From NCBI RefSeq assembly GCF_038023995.1, contig NZ_CP150660.1:1486501-1550500 (forward strand): a stretch of 64,000 bases of DNA. Direction: 5' to 3'. This DNA is from Polaribacter atrinae. GTDB taxonomy: Bacteria; Bacteroidota; Bacteroidia; Flavobacteriales; Flavobacteriaceae. The notes under the pieces are model-generated. The model searched no databases and was not told the DNA's origin. It was given only the letters and a program-made list of their open reading frames with translations. Below, piece by piece: positions 1 to 9,944 of this stretch; within the stretch, counting starts at the first letter, position 1; every line of letters begins with the position of its first letter. The position numbers and the translations under genes were made by a program.

Positions 1-77
1 ATTTAAGATTAAATAAATCCTAAATATTTGTAAATTCTTTATTATTTTAGACAATTAATTATCTAAATCATAATTAC

Positions 78-683
78 ATGCTTATTATTGGAATTGCTGG
101 AGGTACTGGGAGTGGAAAAACTACAGTTGTAAATCAAATAATTAAACAACTACCTACGGATGAAGTTTGTGTAATATCTCAAGATTCATACTACAACGAA
201 ACTGTAAACCTTTCTTATGAAGAAAGATCAAAAATTAATTTTGACCACCCAAGAGCTATCGATTTTGATTTAATTGTTAAGCATTTAAAAAAATTAAAAT
301 CAGGAAAAACAATAGAACAACCTGTTTATTCCTTTGTAACACACAACAGAACTACAGACACCATAAAAACTCACCCTAGAAAAGTGGTTATAGTAGAGGG
401 TATTTTAATTCTAAACAACGAAGCATTAAGAGAATTATTTGATATAAAAATATTTGTACACGCAGATACAGATGAACGCTTAATTAGACGTATTAGAAGA
501 GATATTACAGAAAGAGGAAGAGATATTGACGAAGTTTTAAATAGATATCAAGATACTTTAAAACCAATGCACCTTCAATTTATTGAGCCAACTAAAAATT
601 TTGCAGATATTATTATCCCTAATAACAAGCATAACACCGTTGCAATTGACGTTGTTAGAACAGTAATTAACGATCGTTTATAA
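78..683 (+). CDS. udk: Uridine kinase
   Basis: Phosphorylates uridine and cytidine to UMP and CMP in pyrimidine salvage, in the cytoplasm. The 201-residue protein has the P-loop GGTGSGKT at residues 8-15, the SQDSYY segment with Asp36 near 34-39, NFDHP at 54-58 and the RRDITERGRD lid region, all typical of the family; its length is slightly under the usual 205-215. It heads a forward run continuing through the septum protein and the methylmalonyl-CoA mutase genes, with only 6 bases to the next gene. The 77 bases upstream are AT-rich and hold no perfect TAnnTTTG box. Confidence 0.95.
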   Translation: MLIIGIAGGTGSGKTTVVNQIIKQLPTDEVCVISQDSYYNETVNLSYEERSKINFDHPRAIDFDLIVKHLKKLKSGKTIEQPVYSFVTHNRTTDTIKTHPRKVVIVEGILILNNEALRELFDIKIFVHADTDERLIRRIRRDITERGRDIDEVLNRYQDTLKPMHLQFIEPTKNFADIIIPNNKHNTVAIDVVRTVINDRL

Positions 684-689
684 TCTAAT

Positions 690-1004
690 ATGACTTTAAA
701 CAAAATTAAAAATAATAAGGCAGTAAAGATTCTAACAAATGTTTTTGTTTTAATCTTAATTCCATTTTTAATTTGGATGTTCTTTTTTGATGAAAACTCT
801 TACTTAGTACATAGAAAATTTGACAACGAAATTAAAGACTTAGAAAGTACCATTTCATTTTATAAGAAGAAAATAGCAGAAGATAAAGCTACCATAAAAA
901 AGCTTCAAGACTCTATTCAACTAGAACGTTTTGCAAGAGAAAAGTATTTAATGAAAAAAGAAAATGAAGAAATTTATTTAATAGAATTTGATACCATAAA
1001 ATAA
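690..1004 (+). CDS. FtsB/DivIC-type septum formation initiator protein
   Basis: A small bitopic cell-division protein of 104 residues. A short basic N-terminus is followed by one membrane helix at about residues 13-31 and a periplasmic coiled coil at about 40-85, rich in E, K and L, ending in the REKYLMKKENEEIY segment that is characteristic of FtsB/DivIC proteins. Proteins of this family bridge FtsL and FtsQ in the divisome. It lies 6 bases after udk and 3 bases before mutA, so the three are probably cotranscribed. Family assignment rests on architecture and the C-terminal motif; FtsB versus DivIC cannot be decided here. Confidence 0.85.
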   Translation: MTLNKIKNNKAVKILTNVFVLILIPFLIWMFFFDENSYLVHRKFDNEIKDLESTISFYKKKIAEDKATIKKLQDSIQLERFAREKYLMKKENEEIYLIEFDTIK

Positions 1005-1007
1005 CAA

Positions 1008-2384
1008 ATGAAGACTCCTCTTTTTGATGATTTTCTAAAAACGACACCTGCTGCTTGGAAAAATAAAATTCAAGTAGATTTAAAAGGTGCCGATTATAAT
1101 GACACATTGTTATGGAAAACTCAAGAAGGTATTGTTGTAAAACCTTTTTACACCAAAGAAGATCAATCAAGTCTTGAAATAGAAACACCAAAAGAAGGAT
1201 TCAATATTTGTGAAACTATTTTTGTTGATGACGAAAAAATAGCAAATTTACTAGCTATAGACGCTTTAAAAAGAGGTGCAAATTCCCTACAGTTTACAGC
1301 CAATAAAACATTTAACTATAGAAAACTACTTCTTAATATTGATGTAAAAACGACTCTTATTTACTTTCAATTTTCATTTTTAGACGATTCTTTTCAACTT
1401 GAGGTTTCAAAATTTATAAATTCAGAAAAAACATATTTTCAAACAGATATAATAGGAAACTTAGCAGAAAGTGGTAATTGGTTTTTTAATTTAAAAGAAG
1501 ATTTTATAAAGCTAGAAAGAATTCAAAAAAACACACCAAATTGCATTGGTATTTCTGGAGACCTATATCAAAATTGTGGCGCTACAATTACACAACAACT
1601 CGCTTACACATTAGCTCACGCTAATGAATACCTAAACAAATTTGGAAGCACAGTTGTAGAAAAAATAAATTTTTCTTTTTCTGTAGGTAGCAATTATTTT
1701 TTTGAAATTGCAAAATTAAGAGCTTTTAGAGTTTTATGGTCTGCACTTATTAAAGAATATGACACCGAAAATTTAGAAGCTCATATTTTTGTACAACCCA
1801 GTTTAAGAAACAAAACTATTTATGATTACAATGTCAATTTATTAAGAACAACATCTGAATGTATGAGTGCTATTTTGGGTGGGTCAAATACCATTTCTAA
1901 TGTTTCTTATGATGCTATTTATCAAAAATCTAACGAGTTTGGAAAACGAATTTCTAGAAATCAATTATTAATATTACAACAAGAAAGTTACTTAAGAGAA
2001 GCTCAAAATTTTGCCGAAGGCTCTTATTATATAGAATCTATAACCCAACAATTAGCAGAAAACGCATTAACACTTTTTAAGCAAATAGAAAAAAGTGGTG
2101 GTTTTTTAAAACAACTAAAAAACGGCATCCTTCAGAAAAAAATTAAAGAAAGCGCATTAAAAGAGGAGAATAGTTTTATCGAAAAAAAAATTATACTTTT
2201 AGGTACAAATTTACAGCAAAATAAAGAGGATAAAATGCAACAAAAAATAGAGTTGTATCCTTTTGTTAAGCAAAGAAATATAAAAACTCTAGTCCCCCCA
2301 TTAACTAGAAAACGACTTTCAGAATCATTAGAAAAAGATCGATTACATTCTGAAAAAAGTTTAAAAAACCTGAAAAATGGATAG
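1008..2384 (+). CDS. mutA: Methylmalonyl-CoA mutase, small (beta) subunit
   Basis: Non-catalytic partner of MutB in the B12-dependent interconversion of (R)-methylmalonyl-CoA and succinyl-CoA. The 458-residue protein keeps the TIM-barrel signature of the family, for example the AKLRAFRVLWSALIKEY stretch that parallels [17 protein letters not shown] of MutB, and the QQESYLREAQNFAEGSYY segment that parallels [18 protein letters not shown]. It has no C-terminal cobalamin-binding domain, as in other Bacteroidetes small subunits, which are shorter than the Propionibacterium one. It overlaps the next gene by 8 bases. Confidence 0.93.
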   Translation: MKTPLFDDFLKTTPAAWKNKIQVDLKGADYNDTLLWKTQEGIVVKPFYTKEDQSSLEIETPKEGFNICETIFVDDEKIANLLAIDALKRGANSLQFTANKTFNYRKLLLNIDVKTTLIYFQFSFLDDSFQLEVSKFINSEKTYFQTDIIGNLAESGNWFFNLKEDFIKLERIQKNTPNCIGISGDLYQNCGATITQQLAYTLAHANEYLNKFGSTVVEKINFSFSVGSNYFFEIAKLRAFRVLWSALIKEYDTENLEAHIFVQPSLRNKTIYDYNVNLLRTTSECMSAILGGSNTISNVSYDAIYQKSNEFGKRISRNQLLILQQESYLREAQNFAEGSYYIESITQQLAENALTLFKQIEKSGGFLKQLKNGILQKKIKESALKEENSFIEKKIILLGTNLQQNKEDKMQQKIELYPFVKQRNIKTLVPPLTRKRLSESLEKDRLHSEKSLKNLKNG

Positions 2385-2712
2385 AAACAAACAAATTCTC
2401 TTAAAACAGAAAAGGCAAAATGAATTAAAAATTGAAATACAACAATTAAAAAAGAAACTCCCTAAACTTATTTTAGGATTTATTTTTTTTGTTATTATAA
2501 GTCTTTATTTTTTAGAAGACAAGTTTTATCATTTTTTTGGAAACAGTGTTAACTTTATATTTGGCACCGTGATGCTATTATGTGTTTTCTCTTTAGCTTT
2601 TATCTTAAAGAATTACATTAAAATTAAGAAAAGGCAGAAAAAAGTAAAAAACATTGGAGTTGAATTGTATAAATTAATGAAATTAGAAGAGGGCAACCCT
2701 AAAAATGAGTAG
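2377..2712 (+). CDS. Small membrane protein between mutA and mutB
   Basis: I do not recognise this 111-residue protein. It begins with a charged, coiled-coil-like stretch (residues 1-30, rich in K, Q, E), followed by two hydrophobic helices at about 33-49 and 56-77, and ends in a basic K/R/E-rich tail. It overlaps mutA by 8 bases upstream and mutB by 8 bases downstream, so translation of all three is probably coupled. The position suggests a link to the mutase or simply a polycistronic neighbour; no enzymatic motif is visible. The tight overlaps and normal codon use argue that it is a real gene. Confidence 0.8.
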   Translation: MDRNKQILLKQKRQNELKIEIQQLKKKLPKLILGFIFFVIISLYFLEDKFYHFFGNSVNFIFGTVMLLCVFSLAFILKNYIKIKKRQKKVKNIGVELYKLMKLEEGNPKNE

Positions 2713-4765
2713 AAAAGAAGTACAACATATAAAACTTAAAAATTCAGCCAAAAACACAAAACCTTCTTTTAATCAAGAAGGTTTTGTAGCTGGTATTGCG
2801 CCAAATTTACGTGGACCATATTCTACAATGTACGTTAGAAAACCATGGACTATTAGGCAATACGCAGGTTTTTCTACGGCTGAAGAAAGTAATGCTTTTT
2901 ATTTAAAAAATTTAGAAGCAGGACAAAAAGGTTTATCTGTTGCTTTTGACTTAGCAACTCATAGAGGCTATGATTCTGATCATGAACGAGTACAAGGTGA
3001 TGTTGGTAAAGCCGGTGTTGCTATAGATTCTGTAGAAGACATGAAAATTTTATTTGACCAAATTCCGTTAGATAAAATATCTGTTTCTATGACTATGAAT
3101 GGAGCTGTCTTGCCCATTTTAGCTTTTTATATTGTTGCAGCAGAAGAGCAAGGTGTTGCTTTAGATCAATTATCCGGAACTATTCAGAATGATATTCTAA
3201 AAGAGTTTATGGTTAGGAATACCTATATCTACCCTCCTGCTCCATCCATGAAAATTATTGCCGATATTTTTAAATTTACAAGCATTAAAATGCCAAAATT
3301 TAATTCTATTTCTATTTCTGGTTATCACATGCAAGAAGCCGGTGCCACAGCAGAAATAGAATTGGCATATACTTTAGCAGACGGTTTAGAGTACATTAGA
3401 AAAGGAATTGAAGCAGGAATGGAAATAGATTCTTTTGCACCAAGACTATCTTTCTTTTGGGCAATTGGTATGAATCACTTTACAGAAATCGCAAAATTAC
3501 GAGCCGCAAGAATGTTATGGGCAAAAATAGTGAAGCAATTTAATCCTAAGAATCCAAAATCGTTGGCTCTAAGAACACATTGTCAAACAAGTGGTTGGTC
3601 TTTAACCGCACAAGATCCTTTTAATAATGTAGCAAGAACTACCATAGAAGCTATGGCTGCGGCATTTGGTGGTACACAAAGTTTACATACCAATGCGTTA
3701 GATGAGGCGATTGCCTTACCTACAGATTTTTCTGCAAGAATTGCAAGAAACACACAAATACACTTACAACAAGAAACATACATAACCAAAACAGTAGATC
3801 CTTGGGCAGGAAGTTATCATTTAGAAAAATTAACAGAAGATATTGCCAACAAAGCTTGGGAGCTAATTAGCGAGATAGAGGAACTTGGTGGAATGACAAA
3901 AGCCATTGAAAAAGGAATTCCTAAAATGCGTATTGAAGAAGCTGCAGCTATAAAACAAGCAAAAATAGATAGCGAAAGAGATGTAATTATAGGCGTTAAT
4001 AAATATCAATTAAAAAAAGAAGATCCTTTACAGATCTTAGAGGTTGATGACGAAGCTGTGCGACATTCTCAAATTAAAAGATTAAATCATCTAAAAAGTA
4101 CACGAAATAATACAGCTGTTAAAACATCAATAGACGCATTAACAGAAGCTGCAAAATCTGGAGAAGAAAACCTATTGGACTTAGCTGTAAAAGCCGCTAA
4201 AAACAGAGCGACTTTAGGAGAAATTTCTGATGCTTTAGAAATTATTTTTGGAAGACACAAAGCAGTTCATAAAACAATTTCTGGCGTGTATAGCAAGGAA
4301 ATAAAAGACGACAAACTCTATAAGGAAGCGGCAGAACTGTCTGATAAATTTGCAGAGTTAGAAGGAAGACGCCCAAGAATTATGATTGCAAAATTAGGGC
4401 AAGATGGTCATGATAGAGGCGCAAAGGTAGTAGCGACTGGCTACGCAGACTTAGGCTTTGATGTAGATATTGGTCCACTATTTCAAACACCACAAGAAGC
4501 CACAAAACAAGCCATAGAAAATGATGTTCATATTTTAGGAATCTCCTCTTTAGCTGCAGGACACAAAACCTTAGTACCACAAGTTATAGCAGAATTAAAA
4601 AAATACGGACGAGAAGATATTATGGTAATTGTTGGCGGAGTTGTACCCGTGCAAGATTATCCATTTTTATTAGATGCTGGAGCTTCGGGTATATATGGTC
4701 CTGGTACTAAAATATCTAAAGCAGCCATAGATTTGTTAACCATTTTAATTGATGGTACCGCCTAA
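2705..4765 (+). CDS. mutB: Methylmalonyl-CoA mutase, large (alpha) catalytic subunit
   Basis: Catalytic, adenosylcobalamin-dependent subunit. The 686-residue protein has the N-terminal TIM barrel ([24 protein letters not shown] region, [19 protein letters not shown] near 300) and a C-terminal B12 domain with the DxHxxG-type motif [10 protein letters not shown]. His569, in that motif, is the expected cobalt ligand. Length is close to the usual 710-730. It works with MutA in propionate, odd-chain fatty acid and branched-chain amino acid catabolism or in succinate to propionate flux. No MeaB/ArgK chaperone gene is in the window. The 8-base overlap with the preceding gene implies coupled translation. 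Confidence 0.97.
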   Translation: MSRKEVQHIKLKNSAKNTKPSFNQEGFVAGIAPNLRGPYSTMYVRKPWTIRQYAGFSTAEESNAFYLKNLEAGQKGLSVAFDLATHRGYDSDHERVQGDVGKAGVAIDSVEDMKILFDQIPLDKISVSMTMNGAVLPILAFYIVAAEEQGVALDQLSGTIQNDILKEFMVRNTYIYPPAPSMKIIADIFKFTSIKMPKFNSISISGYHMQEAGATAEIELAYTLADGLEYIRKGIEAGMEIDSFAPRLSFFWAIGMNHFTEIAKLRAARMLWAKIVKQFNPKNPKSLALRTHCQTSGWSLTAQDPFNNVARTTIEAMAAAFGGTQSLHTNALDEAIALPTDFSARIARNTQIHLQQETYITKTVDPWAGSYHLEKLTEDIANKAWELISEIEELGGMTKAIEKGIPKMRIEEAAAIKQAKIDSERDVIIGVNKYQLKKEDPLQILEVDDEAVRHSQIKRLNHLKSTRNNTAVKTSIDALTEAAKSGEENLLDLAVKAAKNRATLGEISDALEIIFGRHKAVHKTISGVYSKEIKDDKLYKEAAELSDKFAELEGRRPRIMIAKLGQDGHDRGAKVVATGYADLGFDVDIGPLFQTPQEATKQAIENDVHILGISSLAAGHKTLVPQVIAELKKYGREDIMVIVGGVVPVQDYPFLLDAGASGIYGPGTKISKAAIDLLTILIDGTA

Positions 4766-4778
4766 TAAAAAACACCTT

Positions 4779-5108
4779 TTATATAAATATATTTTCGTTA
4801 TTGGTAACATTTTCTTTTGGAATTTCATTAAAAAATTCAGCAACCTCCGTATCTTTTGCTCCTCCATAAGATGCTAAGAAAGTTCCTTTAAAATCATTTT
4901 TTGTTACAATAATATATAAAATAGACATATCTGCAGGATTACTCATTCCTTCAAACCGATGTTCTGCGACAATAAAAACCTCACTAGGCTTGTACTTACT
5001 TTTAGTATTGTTATCTATTAGCAAGTTCTCTAAAACTCTAAAATTACTTGTATAGCCTTTTTCTTCGTATTTTTTAATTATTTCCAATTCGTTTGTATCA
5101 GTATTCAT
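4779..5108 (-). CDS. Short uncharacterised protein with RFEGMSNPADMS motif
   Basis: A soluble 109-residue protein. The central AEHRFEGMSNPADMSILYII segment (residues 48-67) matches, from memory, a family of about 100-residue Bacteroidetes proteins with the pattern YRFEGMSNPDDSS, often labelled phosphoribosylpyrophosphate synthetase in databases although they are far too short and lack PRPP synthase motifs. No function can be given. It is convergent with mutB, 13 bases from its stop, and divergent from the GH3 gene. The gap to that gene (5109-5285) shows no clear promoter motif. Confidence 0.75.
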   Translation of the reverse strand: MNTDTNELEIIKKYEEKGYTSNFRVLENLLIDNNTKSKYKPSEVFIVAEHRFEGMSNPADMSILYIIVTKNDFKGTFLASYGGAKDTEVAEFFNEIPKENVTNNENIFI

Positions 5109-5285
5109 ATTATATCAGATTTAAGTTCATCACAAAATAATAACAATTATAAATAGAAATGTACTGCTAATCAATTAGATTTTAACTCAAACCAAAATCT
5201 TAAAAACTCTAATGAACTCCTTTTTCTACGATACGAGCTAAACTGATACTTACATTATCTTGATCTTTGTATAAAAACAAAAATC

Positions 5286-6809
5286 ATGGCAATCTTAGGA
5301 AATATTATTAAAGGAATTATCAACTTAACAGATACACTATCATCAGAAACAAACCACATTGAAGCTCAAAAAGAGGTTTTAAAAAACTTACTTGAAACAG
5401 CCAAAGAAACTCAATTTGGTACTTATTATAATTTTGAAGACATACTTACATCAGAAAATACTCAACAAATATTTGCAGATAAAATACCATATTTCGATTA
5501 CAACTCTTTAAACGAAAAATGGTGGCATAAAATTCATAAAGGTGAAGAAAATGTAACGTGGGTTGGGAGTCCATCCTATTTCGCTCTAAGTTCTGGTACA
5601 ACAGGAAAAACGAGTAAAAAAATTCCGGTTACGGATGAAATGATTGCTGCCATAAAAAGTTCTGGGATTAAACAAGTGACTTCTTTAAATAACTTTGATT
5701 TACCTGTAGATTTCTTCGAAAAGGATATTATGATGTTAGGAAGCTCAACAGATCTTGATGAGAAGGATGATCATTTTGAAGGAGAAATAAGTGGAATTAG
5801 TGCTAGCAATATTCCTTTTTGGTTTAAAGGCTATTATAAACCCGGAGAAGAAATTGCAAAGATTGAAGATTGGGACGAGCGTGTACAACATATTGCAGAA
5901 AATGCAAAAACTTGGGATATTGGTGCTTTAAGCGGAATACCTTCTTGGATAGAATTAATGATGCAGAAAGTAATTGATTTTCATCATTTAGAAAACATTC
6001 ATGAAATTTGGCCAAATCTTCAAGTGTACACTTCCGGTGGAGTTGCTTTTGGTCCTTATGAAAAAAGTTTTAAAGCCTTATTAGGAAAACCCGTTACGGT
6101 TATAGACACTTATTTGGCTTCCGAGGGATATATTGCTACACAAGTAAGACCCGAAACCGATGCAATGCAGTTAAATACCGAGAATGGTATTTATTTTGAA
6201 TTTGTTCCTATGAATCCAGATTATATAAATGAGGATGGATCTATCAAACAAAATGCACCTTCTTTAACTTTAGAACAGGTTGAAACAGACACCGATTATA
6301 TTTTAATTATAAGTACCGTTAGTGGTGCTTGGCGTTATTTAATAGGTGATACCATTAAATTTACAGATGTAGAAAAGGCAGAAATCAAGATTACAGGACG
6401 TACTAAATTCTTTTTAAATACTGTTGGTTCTCAATTATCTGTTAATAAAATGGATGATGCTATTAAGCATATAGAAGAAAAATTCTCTACAACAATCACA
6501 GAATACACCATTTGTGCAAAACGATTTGAAGATGGTGAATTTTATCACTCTTGGTATTTAGGTTCCGATTTAAAAGATGACAATGATAAAATTGCAACAG
6601 CTTTAGATGATTTTCTTAAAGAAGCAAATAATAATTATAAAGTTGCAAGAAAAAAAGCATTAAAAGGTGTTAAGGTTGCCGTAATTCCTGTTGAAACATT
6701 TCATGACTGGAATGACAATAACAAGAAAAAAGGTGGACAGGTAAAAATGGAGCGTGTAATGAAGGAAGAAAAATTTGCCGATTGGGAAAAATTTGTTCAA
6801 AAAGCATAA
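5286..6809 (+). CDS. GH3-family acyl-adenylate/amide synthetase-like protein
   Basis: Member of the GH3 auxin-responsive promoter family, relatives of the acyl-adenylate superfamily. Plant GH3 enzymes adenylate jasmonate or auxin and conjugate amino acids; the substrate of bacterial members is not known. The 507-residue protein has the ATP-binding loop SSGTTGKTSK at about 102-111 and the conserved YLASEG segment in the second half, and the length fits the family. It is followed after 39 bases by the acetolactate-synthase-like gene in the same direction. No leader peptide or membrane segment is seen, so a cytoplasmic enzyme is likely. Confidence 0.85.
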   Translation: MAILGNIIKGIINLTDTLSSETNHIEAQKEVLKNLLETAKETQFGTYYNFEDILTSENTQQIFADKIPYFDYNSLNEKWWHKIHKGEENVTWVGSPSYFALSSGTTGKTSKKIPVTDEMIAAIKSSGIKQVTSLNNFDLPVDFFEKDIMMLGSSTDLDEKDDHFEGEISGISASNIPFWFKGYYKPGEEIAKIEDWDERVQHIAENAKTWDIGALSGIPSWIELMMQKVIDFHHLENIHEIWPNLQVYTSGGVAFGPYEKSFKALLGKPVTVIDTYLASEGYIATQVRPETDAMQLNTENGIYFEFVPMNPDYINEDGSIKQNAPSLTLEQVETDTDYILIISTVSGAWRYLIGDTIKFTDVEKAEIKITGRTKFFLNTVGSQLSVNKMDDAIKHIEEKFSTTITEYTICAKRFEDGEFYHSWYLGSDLKDDNDKIATALDDFLKEANNNYKVARKKALKGVKVAVIPVETFHDWNDNNKKKGGQVKMERVMKEEKFADWEKFVQKA

Positions 6810-6848
6810 TTCAAAAAAAACTAAAAATTAACTTTTAAACTTACTAAA

Positions 6849-8498
6849 ATGAAAACTTCCGATATTATCATACAATCTTTAGAAAATGAAGGCGTAGAAT
6901 ACATCTTTGGCTTACCTGGTGAAGAAAATTTAGACGTTTTAGAATCCATCAGAAAATCTGATCAAATAAAATTAATATTAACAAGACACGAACAAGGGGC
7001 AGGCTTTATGGCTGCAACTTATGGTAGATTAACAGGTAAACCAGGAGTTTGCATGTCTACCTTGGGTCCCGGAGCAACCAATTTAATGACACCCGCAGCT
7101 TATGCGCAATTAGGAGCAATGCCAATGGTTATGCTTACTGGTCAAAAACCAATAAAAGAAAGCAAGCAAGGTAGGTTTCAAATTGTAGACATTCTAGAAA
7201 TGATGCAACCACTTACAAAATTTTCTAAACAAATAACGTATGGTAAAAATGCAACTGCTATAATTAGAGAAGCATTTAGAATCTCTAAAGAAGAAAGACC
7301 AGGTGCTGTACATATAGAAATTCCGGAAGACGTTTCTCAAGAAACTGTTGAGAATCCGCAGTATTTTAATGTGAATAGCGCTAAAATTCCTTCAGCAAAT
7401 ACAAGCTCCATATTAGAAGCAAAAGAGATGATTCTTTTAGCAAGAAAGCCTTTGTTATTAATTGGAGCTAGTGCAAATAGAAAAAGAGCTAGTGAAGCTT
7501 TAACGAATTTTGTAGATCAATTAGGAATTCCTTTTTTTAACACACAAATGGGAAAAGGAATTATCGATGAGAGAAATCCGCTTTATTTAGGAACTGCAGC
7601 ACTTTCTTCAAATGATTTTTTACATGAAGCCATAGAAGCAGCAGATTTAATTATAAATGTTGGTCATGATACTATAGAAAAACCACCATTTGTTATGAAT
7701 GCAGATGATAGTAGAAAAGTGATTCACATTAACTTTTTTGCAGCAGAAGTTCATGAAGTTTATTTCCCTCAGTTAAATGTAATTGGAGATATTGCAACAA
7801 GCATTCATCAATTAACAAAAGAGCTAAAATCGAATGCAAGAAAATGGAATATTGATTTTTTCTTAAAAGTGAAAAATAATGTATTACGTCATCTCTCTAA
7901 ATATAAAGAAGATAATCGCTTTCCTATTCTACCGCAGCGTTTGGTAAAAATTACTAGAAATCTTTTACCAGAAGATGGAATTGTAACTTTAGATAACGGA
8001 ATTTATAAAATATGGTTTGCAAGAAACTATCCCGCTTATGCACAAAACACCTTACTTTTAGACAATGCCTTAGCAACAATGGGTGCAGGTTTTCCTTCGG
8101 CAATTATGGCAAAAGAGTTATATCCTAATAAAAAAGTGGTTTCTATAAATGGTGATGGTGGTTTTATGATGAACTCTCAAGAATTAGAAACTGCCGTAAG
8201 AATGGAGTTAGATTTGACAATTATTATTTTAAATGACAATGCTTACGGAATGATTGAATGGAAACAAGAAGGAGAAGGATTCCCTAAATTTGGTTTAGAA
8301 TATAAAAACCCAGATTTTATAAAATATGCAGAAAGTTTTGGAGCTATTGGCCACAGACCAGAGTCTGTATTGGAGTTTGAAGAAACTTTAACCAAAACAT
8401 TAAACTTAAAAGGAGTACATGTCATTGATTTAGCCGTGGACTATTCATTAAATCATGAAATATTAAATGTATTGCTTAATGAAAATTCTAAAAAATAA
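6849..8498 (+). CDS. Acetolactate-synthase-like ThDP-dependent enzyme
   Basis: Thiamine-diphosphate enzyme that most resembles catabolic acetolactate synthase (AlsS type), which condenses two pyruvates to 2-acetolactate. The 549-residue protein has the catalytic Glu48 in TRHEQG, the central NAD/FAD-like domain, and the ThDP/Mg motif beginning GDGGF near 435 and ending NDNAYG near 461-466. It stands alone, without a regulatory small subunit (ilvN) or other ilv genes, which favours a catabolic role or another 2-keto acid enzyme over branched-chain amino acid synthesis. It is only 6 bases ahead of the aldehyde dehydrogenase, so the two are likely cotranscribed. Confidence 0.85.
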   Translation: MKTSDIIIQSLENEGVEYIFGLPGEENLDVLESIRKSDQIKLILTRHEQGAGFMAATYGRLTGKPGVCMSTLGPGATNLMTPAAYAQLGAMPMVMLTGQKPIKESKQGRFQIVDILEMMQPLTKFSKQITYGKNATAIIREAFRISKEERPGAVHIEIPEDVSQETVENPQYFNVNSAKIPSANTSSILEAKEMILLARKPLLLIGASANRKRASEALTNFVDQLGIPFFNTQMGKGIIDERNPLYLGTAALSSNDFLHEAIEAADLIINVGHDTIEKPPFVMNADDSRKVIHINFFAAEVHEVYFPQLNVIGDIATSIHQLTKELKSNARKWNIDFFLKVKNNVLRHLSKYKEDNRFPILPQRLVKITRNLLPEDGIVTLDNGIYKIWFARNYPAYAQNTLLLDNALATMGAGFPSAIMAKELYPNKKVVSINGDGGFMMNSQELETAVRMELDLTIIILNDNAYGMIEWKQEGEGFPKFGLEYKNPDFIKYAESFGAIGHRPESVLEFEETLTKTLNLKGVHVIDLAVDYSLNHEILNVLLNENSKK

Positions 8499-8504
8499 AA
8501 GATT

Positions 8505-9872
8505 ATGAAAACAACAACCAGTATCAATCCCGCTACAGAAGAAGAAATAGCCAATTACACCAGAATATCAGAAAAAACAACAAAAGATAAAGTTGCAAAA
8601 GCAAACGAAACTTATAAAACTTGGAAAAAAACAAGTTTTGATGAACGCTCTAAATTGATGCACAAACTTGCTACTATCTTTGATAACAACAAAGAAAAAT
8701 ATGCACAACTTATGACTGAAGAAATGGGGAAAGTAATTGACCAATCTCGTAAAGAAATAGAAAAATGTGCTTTAATATGTAGATATTATGCGGATAACAT
8801 TGCAGATTTATTAGCTGATAAAATAGTAAAAACAGAAGCTAGTAAAAGTTATGTAACGTTTCAGCCATTAGGAGTTACTTTAGCTATAATGCCTTGGAAT
8901 TTTCCTTTTTACCAAGTAATTCGTTTTGCCGCACCTGCGGTAATGACCGGAAATACAGGAGTACTAAAACACGCATCTAATGTACAAGGTTGTGCTTTTG
9001 CTTTAGAAGAAGCCTTTGCAGAAGCAGGTTTTCCTGAAGGAGTTTTTACAAACTTAAACGTATCATCGGACGTTATAAAGCCAATTATTGAAGATAAAAA
9101 TATTGTTGCAGTAACATTAACAGGTAGTGAACCTGCAGGACGTTCTGTTGCTAAAATTGCAGGAGAAAACTTAAAAAAGACCGTTTTAGAATTAGGCGGA
9201 AGTGATGCTTATATTATTCTAGAAGATGTAGATTTAGAAAAAGCTACAGATTTAGCAACATTTGGACGCTTGCAAAATAACGGACAAACTTGTATTGCAG
9301 CAAAACGTTTTATTGTTTTAGAAGAAGTTTATGATGATTTCTTAAAACTATTTGCTAAAAAGATGAAAGCGGCAAAAATGGGGGCTCCAACTGAAGAAGA
9401 TGTTTATTATGGTCCTATGGCACGAACAGATTTACGTAATGAAATTCATGAGCAAGTAGAAAAAACGATTGAGCAAGGAGGTAAACTAATTTTAGGAGGA
9501 AAAATTCCTGATAGAAAAGGTGCCTATTATCCGGCAACAATTTTAGCTGACTTAAAACCTGGAATGACAGCTTTTGATGAAGAACTTTTTGGACCAGTAG
9601 CATCTGTAATTAAAGCAAAAGACGAAGAAGAAGCGATTGAACTTGCAAATAATTCTACTTTTGGCTTGGGTTCTGGTGTAATTACAAGTAATTCTAAAAG
9701 AGGAGAAAATATTGCTTTACAATTAGAAGCTGGAAACAGCTTTGTAAATAAACTAGTTAGTTCTGATCCAAGGTTACCTTTTGGAGGTATTAAAAACAGT
9801 GGTTATGGTAGAGAACTTTCTAGCTACGGAATTAAAGAGTTTGTAAATACAAAGTCTATTTGGATTGATTAA
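8505..9872 (+). CDS. NAD(P)-dependent succinate-semialdehyde dehydrogenase family
   Basis: Aldehyde dehydrogenase superfamily member of 455 residues, close in length and in the N-terminal INPATEEEIANY segment to the YneI/Sad type that oxidises succinate semialdehyde. The catalytic pair is visible: Glu229 in LELGGSDAY and Cys263 in NNGQTCIAAKRF, with the cofactor motif TGSEPAGRSVAK near 206-217. The C-terminal PFGGIKNSGYGRELS is standard. It follows the ThDP enzyme by 6 bases, and a strong hairpin terminator lies 25 bases after its stop. The true substrate could be another short aldehyde. Confidence 0.88.
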   Translation: MKTTTSINPATEEEIANYTRISEKTTKDKVAKANETYKTWKKTSFDERSKLMHKLATIFDNNKEKYAQLMTEEMGKVIDQSRKEIEKCALICRYYADNIADLLADKIVKTEASKSYVTFQPLGVTLAIMPWNFPFYQVIRFAAPAVMTGNTGVLKHASNVQGCAFALEEAFAEAGFPEGVFTNLNVSSDVIKPIIEDKNIVAVTLTGSEPAGRSVAKIAGENLKKTVLELGGSDAYIILEDVDLEKATDLATFGRLQNNGQTCIAAKRFIVLEEVYDDFLKLFAKKMKAAKMGAPTEEDVYYGPMARTDLRNEIHEQVEKTIEQGGKLILGGKIPDRKGAYYPATILADLKPGMTAFDEELFGPVASVIKAKDEEEAIELANNSTFGLGSGVITSNSKRGENIALQLEAGNSFVNKLVSSDPRLPFGGIKNSGYGRELSSYGIKEFVNTKSIWID

Positions 9873-9896
9873 TTTTATCAGAAATTAAAACAACAT

Positions 9897-9926
9897 AAAA
9901 ACCATCACTTATGAGTGATGGTTTTT
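9897..9926. terminator. Bidirectional rho-independent terminator
   Basis: A perfect stem ACCATCACT / AGTGATGGT with loop TATG is extended by a run of A on the left and of T on the right, so it can serve both the forward aldehyde dehydrogenase gene and the convergent metallopeptidase-like gene. Confidence 0.9.
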
Positions 9927-9944
9927 ACTTTTAATTAAGAATAT

